Shown: positions 11,405 to 22,556 of the stretch, piece by piece
How the letters are laid out: each line of letters begins with the position of its first letter
How positions within the stretch are numbered: position 1 is the stretch's first letter
Assembly: GCA_038496445.1 (NCBI GenBank)
Contig: JALMLS010000075.1
Coordinates: 186,001 to 250,000, forward strand
Reading direction: 5' to 3'
DNA length: 64,000 nucleotides
Source of the DNA: Trichosphaerium sp. ATCC 40318
Lineage: Eukaryota; Discosea; Flabellinia; Trichosidae
Made by a program: the position numbers and the translations under genes
The notes under the pieces: generated by a model
Seen by the model: the letters and a program-made list of their open reading frames with translations, nothing else
The model's database searches: none
Told to the model about the DNA's origin: nothing

Positions 11405-14400
11405 TTACAAAATCATTACTACGAGTAATGATAATAATAAGAAAGTGAATGATAAAAATTCAGAAGAGCTACATTCAGTTGTTGTTTTGTCAAATTTTAA
11501 ATAAAATCCTGATGTTCTACGCTCTCCTTTAGCAACCTAAAAAAAAAGTGAATACGAAGAAAAAAAAATAGAAAAAAAGCAAGCCACATCCACATCCAAC
11601 TGACACAATTCATGCTTCTGTCGAACACACACTTCAACATTAAGTGTTAAGCATTTGTTGCTTGTTGGAGGCTTGGTGGACAAAACAAAGGAGAGATTCA
11701 AACAAAAAGTGGTACCCTAATGCATTCAAAATCTGGCGATGTTTTAAGAGTCACTCCATTTGATCTACTATGGAAACAATTACCACTCACTATTCTCACT
11801 TCTGTGAAAATATCTGCATTCAAAGTGTTTGCAGTCATTTCTTTTACTATAACAACATCTTGTGCAGAAATACATCCTGAACAAAGTAATTAACAAAAAA
11901 ACAAACACAAAAATTAAAAAAAAAAGCTACAACTCTGAAGGTGTTGCTATAATAATCAATCATTAACATACCAGCATTAGAAGCAAGAATAATCTCTGCA
12001 GCCTCAGCAATCTCCAAAACAAAGTTTTCAAGTATAATATGCTCTAAACAATACGTTAAATTGAAACCATTGCATAAAAAAACTTACGATCAATAACAAT
12101 GTTTTCTGTTATGCTAATGGTTTCTCCATTACCAACATATTTATAAGCACCATTATAGGTACAAGTCCGCGTTTTTCCGGAGAGAAGATCTGGTGCAGAA
12201 GCAGGACAACTAAGACAAAATATTTAGCAAGCTAAGATAAACACTTGCAACACTGTGGTATTGTAAACTTACTTTTTAGCAGCTTCTGTTGGAGAGTTGT
12301 ACTCTGCGTCTTTAACAGTTAATCTTAATACACCATTCTCAATACGAGATTGTACGGTTGTTGTCTGTTTTGCAGAACCAACAGCAATGTAGTATGTCTG
12401 CAAAAAAAAAGTGTAAGCCAAATTGACAAACGAAAAGTCAAGTACATACATTGCCTGCAGTAACAGAATAACTGAGTTCGCTTCTCCTGCCACATAAAGT
12501 TTGTAAATCTCTGCCTAAACCGCTATCGCAAACAATAGAAGTTCCATTTGCAGGACAACCTTCATATACTGCCAGCTATCATTCGAATGTCAGTTGGATA
12601 AAAAAATTACAAAAAAAACTTACAATTGTTTCATCCTTGGCTCCAGATAAACAAGTATCCAATTGGATGTCCGCGTTTGCATCAGCAGTGTATTTATACC
12701 ATAAAACTCTTCCCATAGTACCACAAGAAGTAGTATTTTCTTCGCCATAAGCGCTAGTATGGCCACATCAATATTAAATTCAAACAACTTCAGTTTTTTT
12801 CTTCTTTTTGACGTACATTGTGTTTTCAAACGTGTACAAACCCACACCAGTAATTTCAGTAGCGTTATCGCATACTGTATTAGTTGGTGGCACGTATTTA
12901 TTTACAGCTAGTATAGACGAAGCTGTAATAAAACCACAACAGGCTGCGAATTGAATAACATATTCCTAACGCATTTAGTTTGTTTATTAAATTTAATAAA
13001 AACTATCCAAAAAAAAAGGGTACCTTAGATGCCTCCAAAGGTGCTACCAAGCGATTCTGACCACATCCAACTTGTATAAGATCACTTTGATTACAACTGA
13101 GAACATCTGCTCGCTCATATAGCTGAATCTATAATACTATCAGAAGAAGCGGTACATAGTACAGTCTAGCAAACCAAAAATCAATCAACGACATGCTTAC
13201 CGAGAAGTTTGGTATGGCGAAAATAAACTCAGCAGTTTCAGGAGCAGTGAATCTATACCATTCATCGTCGAATGTTGAACCTTGGCATGTTACATTACCA
13301 ACTTGTACAGATTGAGTAGCCCTAAAAAATCATTGATTGAGTTTTTAATACCAAATCACTTGCGAGCGTTAAGCGCTTACCCAGAATTGCTTATAAATCC
13401 ATACAGTCCGTCTATTTCACCTATATCTGTTGCCATTTCGCATTCATCATTGCTTGGTGCAGAAGCTGAAGAAAAGTTAAGAAAATTGGAACAAAAGGGT
13501 AATGGCTAAAAATCGTTTCAAATAAATAAAGACAGAACAGAATAGAATAAGCGTACGTGCGACAGGTACGTTAGAAGTAGGTACTGGATCCACAAGTTCT
13601 GATGCTTGTGGTAGTACGCTTGAACCATCATAAATCTCCACACAAGCATACGCCTGCCAGATACGTGTGAATTCAGCTATGACAAAAGTATGAGTACAAA
13701 GTAACATATTAGTAATCACGTACTGGCTGCTGTGTACTCTCCTAAAGAGTCAAAAAACTCACGAATCTGGATAGTAACACGGTTACTGGATACACCATAC
13801 TTTCCTGCTTTCCCCATAGATAAACGAGAGTTACTAAATCCACCAGGAATCAAGTGACAGTAGCCCATTATAGACCCTTCAAATAACTTAAAAAAAAAAC
13901 ACAGCGAAAAGCAAAAAAACGTACCACCATCTGAAGGTGCAGACACAGCTCCTGAATAGCAATTACTCTCTCCACTGAAACAATTATCAATTGGCCCATC
14001 TTGTACATTCCAAGCAGCTCCAAAAGTAACTTGATTCATACAATGCGTATGGATAGCTCCAAAGTTATGACCAAACTCATGAGCCAAGAAGCTCTAAAAA
14101 AATTATACAGTTAAACAACAATCAACAAAAAAATACGTCAAATACTCACAACGTCTTGGAACGCAAGTGTGCCTCCAACCATCTCTGTGATGCCAATATC
14201 TGCACGTGTATTGTTAAGTAAAAAACATACAAGTTAATAATCGAGTAGAGCCGTACTACTTCCAAGAGGTGCACAGACACCATTCAAGTTTGCAATACCA
14301 CCAGATCCAGAAGAAGTAAATAGATGATACAGGTCCACTGGCAAGTACTTTTTGTTTTCACTTTGTACGTACTCCTTTAGGAGTGCCAGGGTGTTATTTA

Positions 14401-15526
14401 ATGCCAAATAAGGTGGGAAAATAGTCGTTGCTAAGAAAGGAGTTAAAACTGAAAGAGAAAAAACTTCTGTAACGTACGCTCGGTGTATAATTCAAAGAAT
14501 GAAACTTCAACTTGCACACCAATATCACGCATAAAAATAGAGTTTACAGCAGCTATAACACGACCAACATGTAATTCAGCCTCAGTGGCATTTCCATTAA
14601 ACAATTGACTGTACTCATAATCGCCAATGATACCAACCTGATTACTAACTGTCAAACAAGCGCAACATGAACTAAAATCGTACCTTTGCAAACCAAATTG
14701 TATCGTCAGAGAACTCAGCCCATCGACCTTCAGTGGATCTCTTCTTATTACTACCGCCTAGATCTAGTCTATCCTTAAAAGCGTTTATCATCGAGTTTAG
14801 ATCTTCTGGGTGAGTATGTTGATGACATTGTCCAGATGGCCTCTCTGGTGTCTCTACCTTTTTAAAGGCGACAATACCACTAGCGCTATGCTCTATTGTA
14901 AATTGCTCGTCCTGTCTCCTTGTTAGAATGCGATATTGTAGACAACAAAGTAATTGAATTTAACAGTTTTAAAACGCTCTCATACGCCTTGTTGGATCCA
15001 ACCACGCAGAGTGTTATCAATTCCAAGCGAAACTGCGACTGTTGATGTTGTATCACCAACCATTGCGCCAAAATAATACTTCTCGCCTGATAACGCTAAT
15101 TAGCTATGGTACAACTAGCGGTAAAACTTGCAAGTTACAAAAAACTAAACTGCAAAAAAATGAAAAAGCGCGCTAAAGGCATGTCAAGCAGTAAATACTA
15201 ACTAGACGCACCATGACAAGGTTCTCGACGCGCTGGTTCACCATTGAGAGAACGAAGAACAGTGTTCGTCCAAGGACTTGCACTACGAGAAAGCACGAGC
15301 TCAGAGTGCGATACGTGACCAGTTTCGTCGGATAAAGAACTATAAACGTCAAATGATGTACGTGTGACAAAACTGCGCTATACCGTTTGTGGTGAGGTAG
15401 AACTAACGTAAATTCTCCAGATACACCGTAACTCTCCGGATTGTTTAAAAAATCCTGCAACTGCACATTATCGGCGTACACACACGATAGCATGGCTATT
15501 ACGAGAATTAAAAGTGAGTATCTCAT
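11405..15526 (-). CDS. Secreted ADAM/reprolysin-type (M12B) zinc metalloprotease with C-terminal repeats and likely GPI tail
   Basis: The ATG at 15526 opens a signal peptide (MRYSLLILVIAMLSCVYA). A pro-region follows (exons about 15050-14700). The catalytic domain begins near 14690 with VGIIGDYEYSQLFNG and AELHVGRVIAAVNSIFMRDI. The zinc site is HEFGHNFGAIHTHC (about 14080-14040), the full HExxHxxGxxH with a following cysteine. A Met-turn-like SIMGYCHLI lies at about 13870. Further exons (13690-11540) carry repeated modules beginning SNDECEMATDIG and TNTVCDNATEI, each with aromatic WYRF/WYKYTA strands. These resemble bacterial pre-peptidase C-terminal (PPC) beta-sandwich repeats. The last exon ends in a hydrophobic tail (FLSFTFLLLLSLVVMIL) at the stop 11407-11405, as in GPI-anchored proteins. 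It is probably a surface or secreted endopeptidase with about 20 exons. Confidence 0.82.
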
Positions 15527-15738
15527 CTAATAGTCTATCTCTCGTATTTCCAGCTAAAAGATAGTTTGAATACGGTAAATAGCCTTTGAATGCTCTTTTG
15601 GTATTATTACGACTGGTTATTATTAAAAAGGACCATCACAAAACCTGACTTAATCATATTGATTTTTTGTTCAAATCCGTCACAATGACTCAGGTGTTCG
15701 TTCAACGTTCAACAAGACTAATTTGGCTTGTTTTAGGT

Positions 15739-17762
15739 TTACAGATATCGGTGGGTTCTTGTTACTACTCTCTTTGTTTCTGTGGGTAGCTGTGTTGTTT
15801 CTTCCCATTTGTAGATATTCATGTGAGGTTGTGAATCTCTTGAAGGTACTGGAGGAGGGCCACCTGACCTCTAGAGGACAAATTAGATGACGCTTCATTC
15901 TAACATATAGACGTACACCATGAACATCCTCATTACCTTCATCAAAATCATCTAGTAGCAAGTTACTCTCTGACTAACTAATGTACATACCAACTTGTCC
16001 AAACGGTTTCCTTACTCCAATATCCCAACTTGTATCTATAGGTCCGTCTACAACATAATTTGAAGACATCTGAGCTATACCATTTGTCTCACCACCAAGG
16101 GTCTAAACAAGTAAGCAAGACCTTGATTGTAGGTGTAACAGGTTTGTTTGTACATTATCAAACTCATCCGAATCTTCGAGCTCATTCTCGGTCATTGGAA
16201 GCCATCTTTCCAAGATAGAAGATGCAGCAACTATTGCATCAACTGGGCTTTGGTTTTGCAACTTTGATTCAATATCTCTCATTGTGGGAGAGTCTTGAAG
16301 CATAAAATCATGTACAAAAGCTTCTATAGAAGCACTATCAGGAATAGAAGTACCAACAACCTTCTCACATGCTAGATCCTCGACATTAAACGCGAAAACA
16401 AGCAAAGCCAACATTAACCTTTACAACAGAAACAAGTTATCGTTTAGTTTATGCTACAATGAGCAGCAGTCAATGTACCTGATGCTTTGCATTAATGAGA
16501 CTCCTGTGGCAACTAGTGTTGTCATTTTAAGAGCATAAGAGCAAGCCAGGCAATGAGATTGTGAAGAATAAATCAAAGCACCTTTGAGTAAAATAACAAG
16601 CATCATCTTTAAGTTTGTTAGCATAAAAAACTCTTTAAATACGTGCATGTGCTGGGTCATCCTGTCTGACTGTGTGATATAGAGCGTATACAAGTGTATT
16701 CAAAGTACTGTATATTGATACCATTGTTTTTAATAGCGATGCTTGGTTTGCCATTGTTGAATTAGAACAAAAAGTGCTTCTGAGTGTTTGTACAAACTTT
16801 TGACTGCTTTGCACTACTGATCTGTTGGATGTTGTTTAGTTTCACCGTAAAAACAGTGATTACGTACACTTCACAGTCACTTTTTGCTCTGTAGGTAGAC
16901 ACTACTTTAATTAAACCTTCTATGGCTTTATTGTATTGTTCTGTGTAATCATGGGTTGCACGTGGGGATAATTCTTGAGGTTGACTGGTAGTATTTACAG
17001 TGTCTTCAAGTACTTTCACTTGAGTTAGAATCCCCTAACCAATTCAATCAAATAAAGAACCAACACGTGGGCAATGCAAGAAGAATTTAGACTCACCTTT
17101 GTTATACGTGCTAGTTGTTGCTTCTTTAAGGCATTACAAGAGTCATTAGATAAATCTCCTGCAATATCCCATAAGAAAGGTAATAGCTTTAATACACCAA
17201 CACAACATGTGTTTATTTTGAATTGCACATCAATATTTTTTAATCTAAACGAATAGCCATTTGCTATTTTTGCAAGCTACACGATTATTACGATAACTCT
17301 CAAAGAAATCACGACATGAAACGACCTTCAATGACACATGAAAGGCGATTGCGTACCTTAATAGTCTCAAGAAGCGAAGCGAAACCAGCTACTTCAAAAT
17401 CCTTTTGAACGCGACCTACAAAAAGCACGTGAGTTTTCCTACAAGGTATTCTCCATAACAAGGTTGTAAGTACCTGTAGCGATTCCTGCTATCGTTGTAA
17501 TCGTTTGCAGCACTTGCTTACTACACCTTACAATCTCAGGACGGTTGTTCTTCGCTTTTTGAGTATTTTACGATACATTTTAACGTACAGATGTCGGTAT
17601 TATACCCATACGTAGTACGCTAGTAACATAGCTTTGTAGCGTGCGTAAGAAGTCTTTTTTCGCTTTCTGTTGATCTTTGGCACCTTTGAGTACCTTCAAC
17701 GCGCTTAAAACCTTAAAGGCAGCCCCTTTAGCTTGTTTGGATAACCCCGTAATATTTTGCAT
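15739..17762 (-). CDS. Alpha-helical protein of unknown family
   Basis: The ATG at 17762 opens MQNITGLSKQAKGAAFKVLS. Short exons then read in good phase: a splice at about 17609 into AKNNRPEIVRCSKQVLQT, then 17400-17345 (DFEVAGFASLLETIK), 17245-17098 (VGVLKLLPFLWDIAGDLSND), 17040-16865 (ILTQVKVLEDTVN ... YNKAIEGLIKVVSTYRAKSDC), 16745-16650, 16405-16150 (an acidic helical exon) and 16110-15990. The last exon reads SGGPPPVPSRDSQPHMNIYK and ends at the stop 15741-15739. Composition is helix-rich and hydrophilic, with no signal peptide or membrane helix in the chosen frame. It could be a cytoskeletal or adaptor helical bundle. No motif allows a firm name. Confidence 0.5.
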
Positions 17763-18403
17763 TTTCTAGCGCAAAACATAAGCTGTACTGCGATATTAAC
17801 GGTATATTAACCTTCACAGCACTAACAACGCTTGCAAAAAACCGTTGGGATCCAATTGGCTTAGTCTTGTCGAATATACTGCCGACAAGCCTTGTGGTGC
17901 ATATTGATACGCTCAAGGAAGCCATAGAAGTGCCGTGGATTGATTGTATACGAAAACGAGTACTAGGCTTAACTGGGAACATGTTACAATGTGTCAAAAT
18001 GTACGTTGAGCTAGTGGCTGTTTCGAAGAGTGCGCACAAAGTACACTCATTGTAGAGCGTTTAAATGTTTTTTGATATCCAACACTTGGTATCAATAGTT
18101 ATCAATCAGTACAAGTATTTTCTATAGAGCGATTTGGACTGTAGTTTGATATCAATCAGAAGTTCGCCATCTGAATAGTTGGTACATCTCAATCATCAAG
18201 TTTTACAGTTTTTCAATCATCAATTCACTCTATCTACAATTGAGAACCACTACTCCCCTTTAATACTGTATATTGATTAAAATGAGAGTGAAAGTGTTGA
18301 TTGATGCAGCATCAATCTGTTCACTTAATACTTGAATGATTTTGTCGTAAATCATATTTCATAAATCAAAATCTCTCACAAGCAACACAGCATCTCCTCA
18401 AAC
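17763..18403. promoter_or_regulatory. Divergent promoter region
   Basis: Spacer of about 640 bp between two divergently transcribed genes (helical protein on minus, LRR protein on plus). It contains several short TATCAATCA/GTATCAAT-type near-repeats around 18075-18240 and AT-rich runs. A 103-codon open frame on minus (18039-17728) overlaps it but shows no protein-like features. Confidence 0.4.
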
Positions 18404-19409
18404 ATGTCTCAACAATCTTCTCACCCTACTTGCGATACACCTGTGTGCACATGCGAATCTTGTGGTATCATAAACAATAGAAATGTCCAACAGATAGTAA
18501 AGCATAAAAAATTGCTTCGGACTCATATGTTGACGTAAGTAAAATCGTTCAAAAAATCAATCATGCAAATCATTTGAAACCAAAATTAACATCGTTTTGT
18601 GTAGGGTTGACCCAAGCACAACAAACAAGAATATGAAGTTGCTAGCGGGTGCAAAAAAACTGAACCTAACTGCAGACAGAGACGGCTATTCACTACTCAG
18701 AGATGAAGGTCTAATGCACCTCGCTGGTGCTCACACGGTCTGTCTTAGAGGCTGTAAGGATATAACAGATGTCGGAATAGCGTCATTAGCTGGAGTAACC
18801 GCAATTGATCTTGCTGGTACAAACGTCACTGATAAAGGTCTCAAAGCACTTGCTGGTGTCCAATATATCGATCTAAGCAGTTGCCGCAATATAACAGACG
18901 CTGGAGTAGCTTCATTGGCAGGAGCAAGAAATATTTGTTTGTATCGTTGTTCTCAAATCACAGACGCTGGTATTATACCGCTAGCTGGAGTCAACACAAT
19001 TGATATTCGTCATTGTCGCCAAGTCACAAACAAAGGCGTTCAAGCTCTAGCTGGAGCTCATACCATGATGTTGGGATGTACAGAAATCACTGATGAAGCA
19101 TTGAAACCTTTGAAAGGAATTTACAAGATTAATTTGGCAAGTTGCTATGGCATCACTGACAAAGGCCTGAGTTACATTGCCGGCGCAAAAAATATTGATC
19201 TGACTCATTGTCTTCAAACTACTGACAGAGGTGTTTTGAATCTCATTGGCGTCGAAACCTTAAGTGTGGCATACTCAAGCGTTACAAACAGAGTTCTACG
19301 TCCGTTGGTAGCAGGTGGATTGAAATCAATGGACGTTCGCTTCTGTTGGAACATCTCTTCAAGCGCTAAAATGGCACTAGCTGTTTCTGGTGTTTCAATT
19401 TCCGGTTGA
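18404..19409 (+). CDS. Leucine-rich-repeat protein with N-terminal cysteine cluster
   Basis: Two exons, 18404-18534 and 18605-19409, with a 70-nt GTAAGT...TAG intron; the join keeps phase and gives 311 residues. The N-terminus has a cysteine cluster (CDTPVCTCESCG) that could bind metal. About 11 regular repeats of roughly 24 residues follow, with consensus LAGVxxIDLxxCxxITDxGV. This is the cysteine-containing LRR type typical of F-box/LRR (FBXL-like) proteins, but no F-box is visible. Each repeat starts with an unusual AGA/AGV turn instead of a variable leucine position. Near-identical repeats point to recent internal expansion. Likely an intracellular protein-interaction scaffold. Confidence 0.88.
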
Positions 19410-19833
19410 GGTGATTGGCTCATGTCAATAAAACTACTTTAATTTGTTTCTGTCTATATAGTTAACGTTGCTTCGTGTGTCATTATTTTAGTCACTCATC
19501 AATATAGTTTTTCAATGTTGTCACTTTATTCACAATAATAATCACAAAGGGAACGAACAGGTTCTGAAATTATTTCAGAAAAAAATACAGGCTACTAAAA
19601 CGCCATGTATGTTTTTTGCAGTCTAGCTTGTCTTATTCTAATTGTTATTTTCTCTGTTTTCAAATCATTACTCTTACTATGTTGGCACGTGGCCCAAAAG
19701 TTGAGCGTATTATATTCCATTCACAAGAAACGAATAAAGGTATAGCCCAAACCTAAATGTGTTTGGAAGTACAAAGCTGTGTTTAAACCGGAAATAACCA
19801 AGACAAGAAAAATAAGATGCACAATTGTTTATT
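19410..19833. other. Convergent 3' intergenic spacer
   Basis: AT-rich spacer between the 3' ends of the plus-strand LRR gene and the minus-strand mucin-like gene. It holds AATAAA-like strings but no supported coding sequence. The exact 3' exon of the mucin gene is ambiguous and could extend to about 19710. Confidence 0.5.
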
Positions 19834-21574
19834 CTAACATACTGCGCAAATACATTCTCGCTGAGAAGCAACACAACCAAGAGGGTTGTTGAAGTAAGGA
19901 AATAGGCTTTCCCTGCATGAACTATCGAAGCAACCTCGGGTAGCACTTACTTCACATTTACCAACGAGTTCCTCAGAGGTGCACAAGCAATCAGTTTCGG
20001 TGGAGCCTAGGGTTTTGTTTTAGAACTTGAAAGAAATATACAGGGTACTTTTGACGTACCGTCTGATAGAAGCTTTTTGTATTGTTTGCAAGAACCACCA
20101 ATGGCCTGGCTTCTTTCACTGCAACCGTTGTCAACACATTGTTCTGTTTCTCTGTCATAGTAGCAACAACGTTTATCTGCTGTAGGTTCTTGCGCTTTTG
20201 GAGCTCGTGTTATCGGAGCGCGGGTTGTTGGAGGACGAGTAGTTGGAGGACGAGTAGTCGGTGGACGAGTGGTTGGAGGACGAGTAGTTGGCGGACGAGT
20301 CGTTGGAGGGCGAGTTGTTGGAGGGCGCGTAGTTGGAGGGCGAGTTGTTGGAGGGCGAGTAGTTGGAGGGCGCGTAGTTGGAGGACGAGTAGTCGGTGGA
20401 CGAGTGGTTGGAGTACGAGTAGTTGGCGGACGAGTAGGTGGAGCAGTTGTAGCTGGGTCACAATCACAACAACAAGCACATGAAACAGTTAATTCTGTTA
20501 GTGAATTATCTTCACAACAACTGACATTGTATGTATATGTGTCCTTGATAAGGCATTCACCAAAGTCAGCAACCGGATATCCTTGGCTTTCGCAATTTCT
20601 ACAAACTTAGTTAGAGATGAAACCGAAGTATAAAAACAATTGCCTAACCTTGCACATGCGATCTGAGCTTGGGCCTCAGCTTCTTCAACGGCAACAGTTT
20701 CGTTACAGTCAACGGTAGAAGCGCTACCAAGCACAGGTACTCTACAAGGTTCTGCACAAGATTCGCATTCATGAAAGTTAACAAGAAGACCGAATGGTCC
20801 ACCATAGTTATTTACTGTAAATTGCAACACATTCGGTCCGTCAACAACACCGTTAGTGCTGTCTAGAGTGAAAGAAGGAGCAGTTGCGTAATTCAAGTAG
20901 TTAAAATCAGAACATCCTATGGATATAGGGTTTCCGTTCAAAGTAGCTCCTGCCATGTCATTATCAGACCAACACTTACCAGATATAGAAGGTTTATCAC
21001 ATCCTAAAGATCTCTGTTAGTTTTTTTATCTATCACGTGTGGATCCTTTCTGTTCGTACCTGCTGGTATTGTAAAAGTACGTGAAAACGTAAAAAATGAG
21101 CCTAACTGAGATCCAATGTTAGTAGTTTCGATCCAGTTACTCTACAAGTAGTGTGAGCGCTTGTGGCAAAACAAGATGAAAGAATTATTGCGTACGGCAG
21201 GAATTGCTGGGTCAGTGTTAGGGTTAATCCAAGCGGGATTGATGGTATGAACTACTCCGGCTGTACAGCATGGGCTTGGTGGACCAGCGCCCCAGCAATT
21301 GACAAAGCCAGGGTGATTACTTGAGCAGATCTCCCAGTGAGGATCGTCCAAAATGGGAACCATATTGGGAATAATATTGAATGAATTGTCAACGCCTGAT
21401 GTTGTTGTTAGTTTACGTTTTGATTCTGGGATCGAGCCCAAGAGCTGGTAATTGTTTATTTAAAGTACCTGTTGGAAAGAGTTGGTAGTCCACTAGACAT
21501 TGTTGTACTTCGGCAGATTGACATAGTACCGTGTAAAGCGCAGATAAAGTGCATAGGACAATAAGACTTCTCAT
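19834..21574 (-). CDS. Secreted mucin-like protein with PPTTR repeats
   Basis: The ATG at 21574-21572 opens a signal peptide (MRSLIVLCTLSALYTVLC). The mature part begins with a Cys/Pro/Trp-containing segment (HPGFVNCWGAGPPSPCC, about 21320-21250). Next comes a beta-rich domain with paired cysteines (20980-20600: KCWSDNDMAGATLNGNPI ... LVNFHECESCAEPC) and a cysteine cluster VSCACCCDCDP. A Thr/Pro-rich array of about 15 PPTTR/APTTR units (20450-20205) follows, then a short Cys-rich tail (KRCCYYDRETEQC). The array should be densely O-glycosylated. Last-exon phase is uncertain: one reading ends CICAVC at 19834 and another gives a hydrophobic tail further on. Probably a secreted or wall-associated glycoprotein. 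Confidence 0.72.
20205..20450 (-). repeat. 15-bp tandem array coding PPTTR
   Basis: About 15 tandem units of a 15-bp sequence; on plus each reads roughly GTAGTTGGAGGACGA. A higher-order repeat is visible: the block with a TCGGTGGACGA variant, then GGTTGGAG, then TTGGCGGACGA occurs twice, near 20238-20300 and 20378-20440. The array is in frame with the mucin-like gene and varies only by PPTTR/APTTR/TPTTR substitutions. Confidence 0.9.
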
Positions 21575-22100
21575 GATGATGCGTTGTTGTAACCTGTAGG
21601 AGTATGTTTGATTAATTAATTTGGGTCAACTTTTTTTGTTTGTTGAATCTCAAAAAAGTTTGCGGGACATCTAGTTGGGTAACCTTGGCCGCAAAAAAAT
21701 AAAGCATGAAATAACTAAAATAGGTGCTGAATAACAAATACAAACCTCATGAACTTTTTTTCACCCTTCATTCTTGGTATATTAGTATCATAGGCGTGTT
21801 GGCATCATTTTGTTGATTTTGACAACTCCACAGTCCCGTTTTAGAATTTAGCGTAATTACATCAGATTTTCTTATTTTTTCGATAAGAACTTTGAACTGT
21901 AGAACCTTTTTTCGCTATGCTATTCATAATAACGTAATTTCATTCTTAAAAACTCAATGTTTGAAAATTCGCGAGTTTTCTAGCCGCTGTAATACGATTC
22001 TTGTTTTTCTTCCAGGTAACCCAAATACTTTAAAATCGTGCTGTGCATGCGCCAGATTACTAAAGAACTCGATTTTTGCTTCATGAGAACAGCCTTTTGA
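21575..22100. other. Intergenic region with weak open frames
   Basis: Upstream of the minus-strand mucin-like gene, so it should include its promoter. Short open frames on both strands (for example 22142-21954 on minus) show no recognisable protein features. Nothing firm is supported. Confidence 0.4.
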
Positions 22101-22556
22101 GGGAGAAGCAGGGGAGTGCCGGAATAAGTCCTTCTTAGCCACCTAACCATGGAACGTACAGGCTGTGGAGACACATTTTTTTAATCTCCAAAGATACGGT
22201 TTTTTTTGGGATACACTACCCGAATATTTGCCACCTGTTATGTATATTTGTTCTGTTTGCCCTTTACCTTATGCTTAAAGAATTACCGTAACATAGATTG
22301 TTGAAGCCTACTAACATTTCATTGCTTTTGTCAACTCAACTAGAACACGAGTCAGTTCAAAGTGCTGGTAATGGATTAACTTTTGCTAGGACTATTCGGT
22401 TGCTTGTTCGAGCATATGGCAATGCTCGGTTTAACTATGTTACCATCTAGTGACTCTACGGAGGCCGTTGAACCAAAGAAAATAGCGTTAGTACTTGTAC
22501 ACAACACATTCAATTTACTAATTGACGGTTCTTTATTATTAACACTTGCATTCTAA
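22100..22556 (+). CDS. Possible small membrane-protein gene
   Basis: Coding-like plus-strand segments. One at about 22230-22290 is hydrophobic (LLCIFVLFALYLML). The last, 22390-22556, reads LFGCLFEHMAMLGLTMLPSS then KKIALVLVHNTFNLLIDGSL and stops at 22554-22556; an acceptor (CTAG) lies just before 22390. Amphipathic and hydrophobic helices with a charged break would suit a PEX11-like or other small membrane protein, but this is only a guess. Start and upstream splice sites are unresolved. Confidence 0.25.

Noticed and set aside
17728-18039. 103-codon minus open frame upstream of the helical-protein ATG
   Set aside because: It overlaps the divergent promoter and lacks protein-like composition or splice continuity with the gene.
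20269-20610. Plus-strand open frame of Val-Val-Gly-Gly-Arg repeats
   Set aside because: It is the antisense shadow of the PPTTR array in the minus-strand mucin-like gene, which has a signal peptide and flanking Cys domains.
22368-22389. A 22-nt intron before the last exon of the possible membrane-protein gene
   Set aside because: The phases fit, but a longer intron using an upstream donor is equally possible; no other ultra-short intron in the window is convincing.
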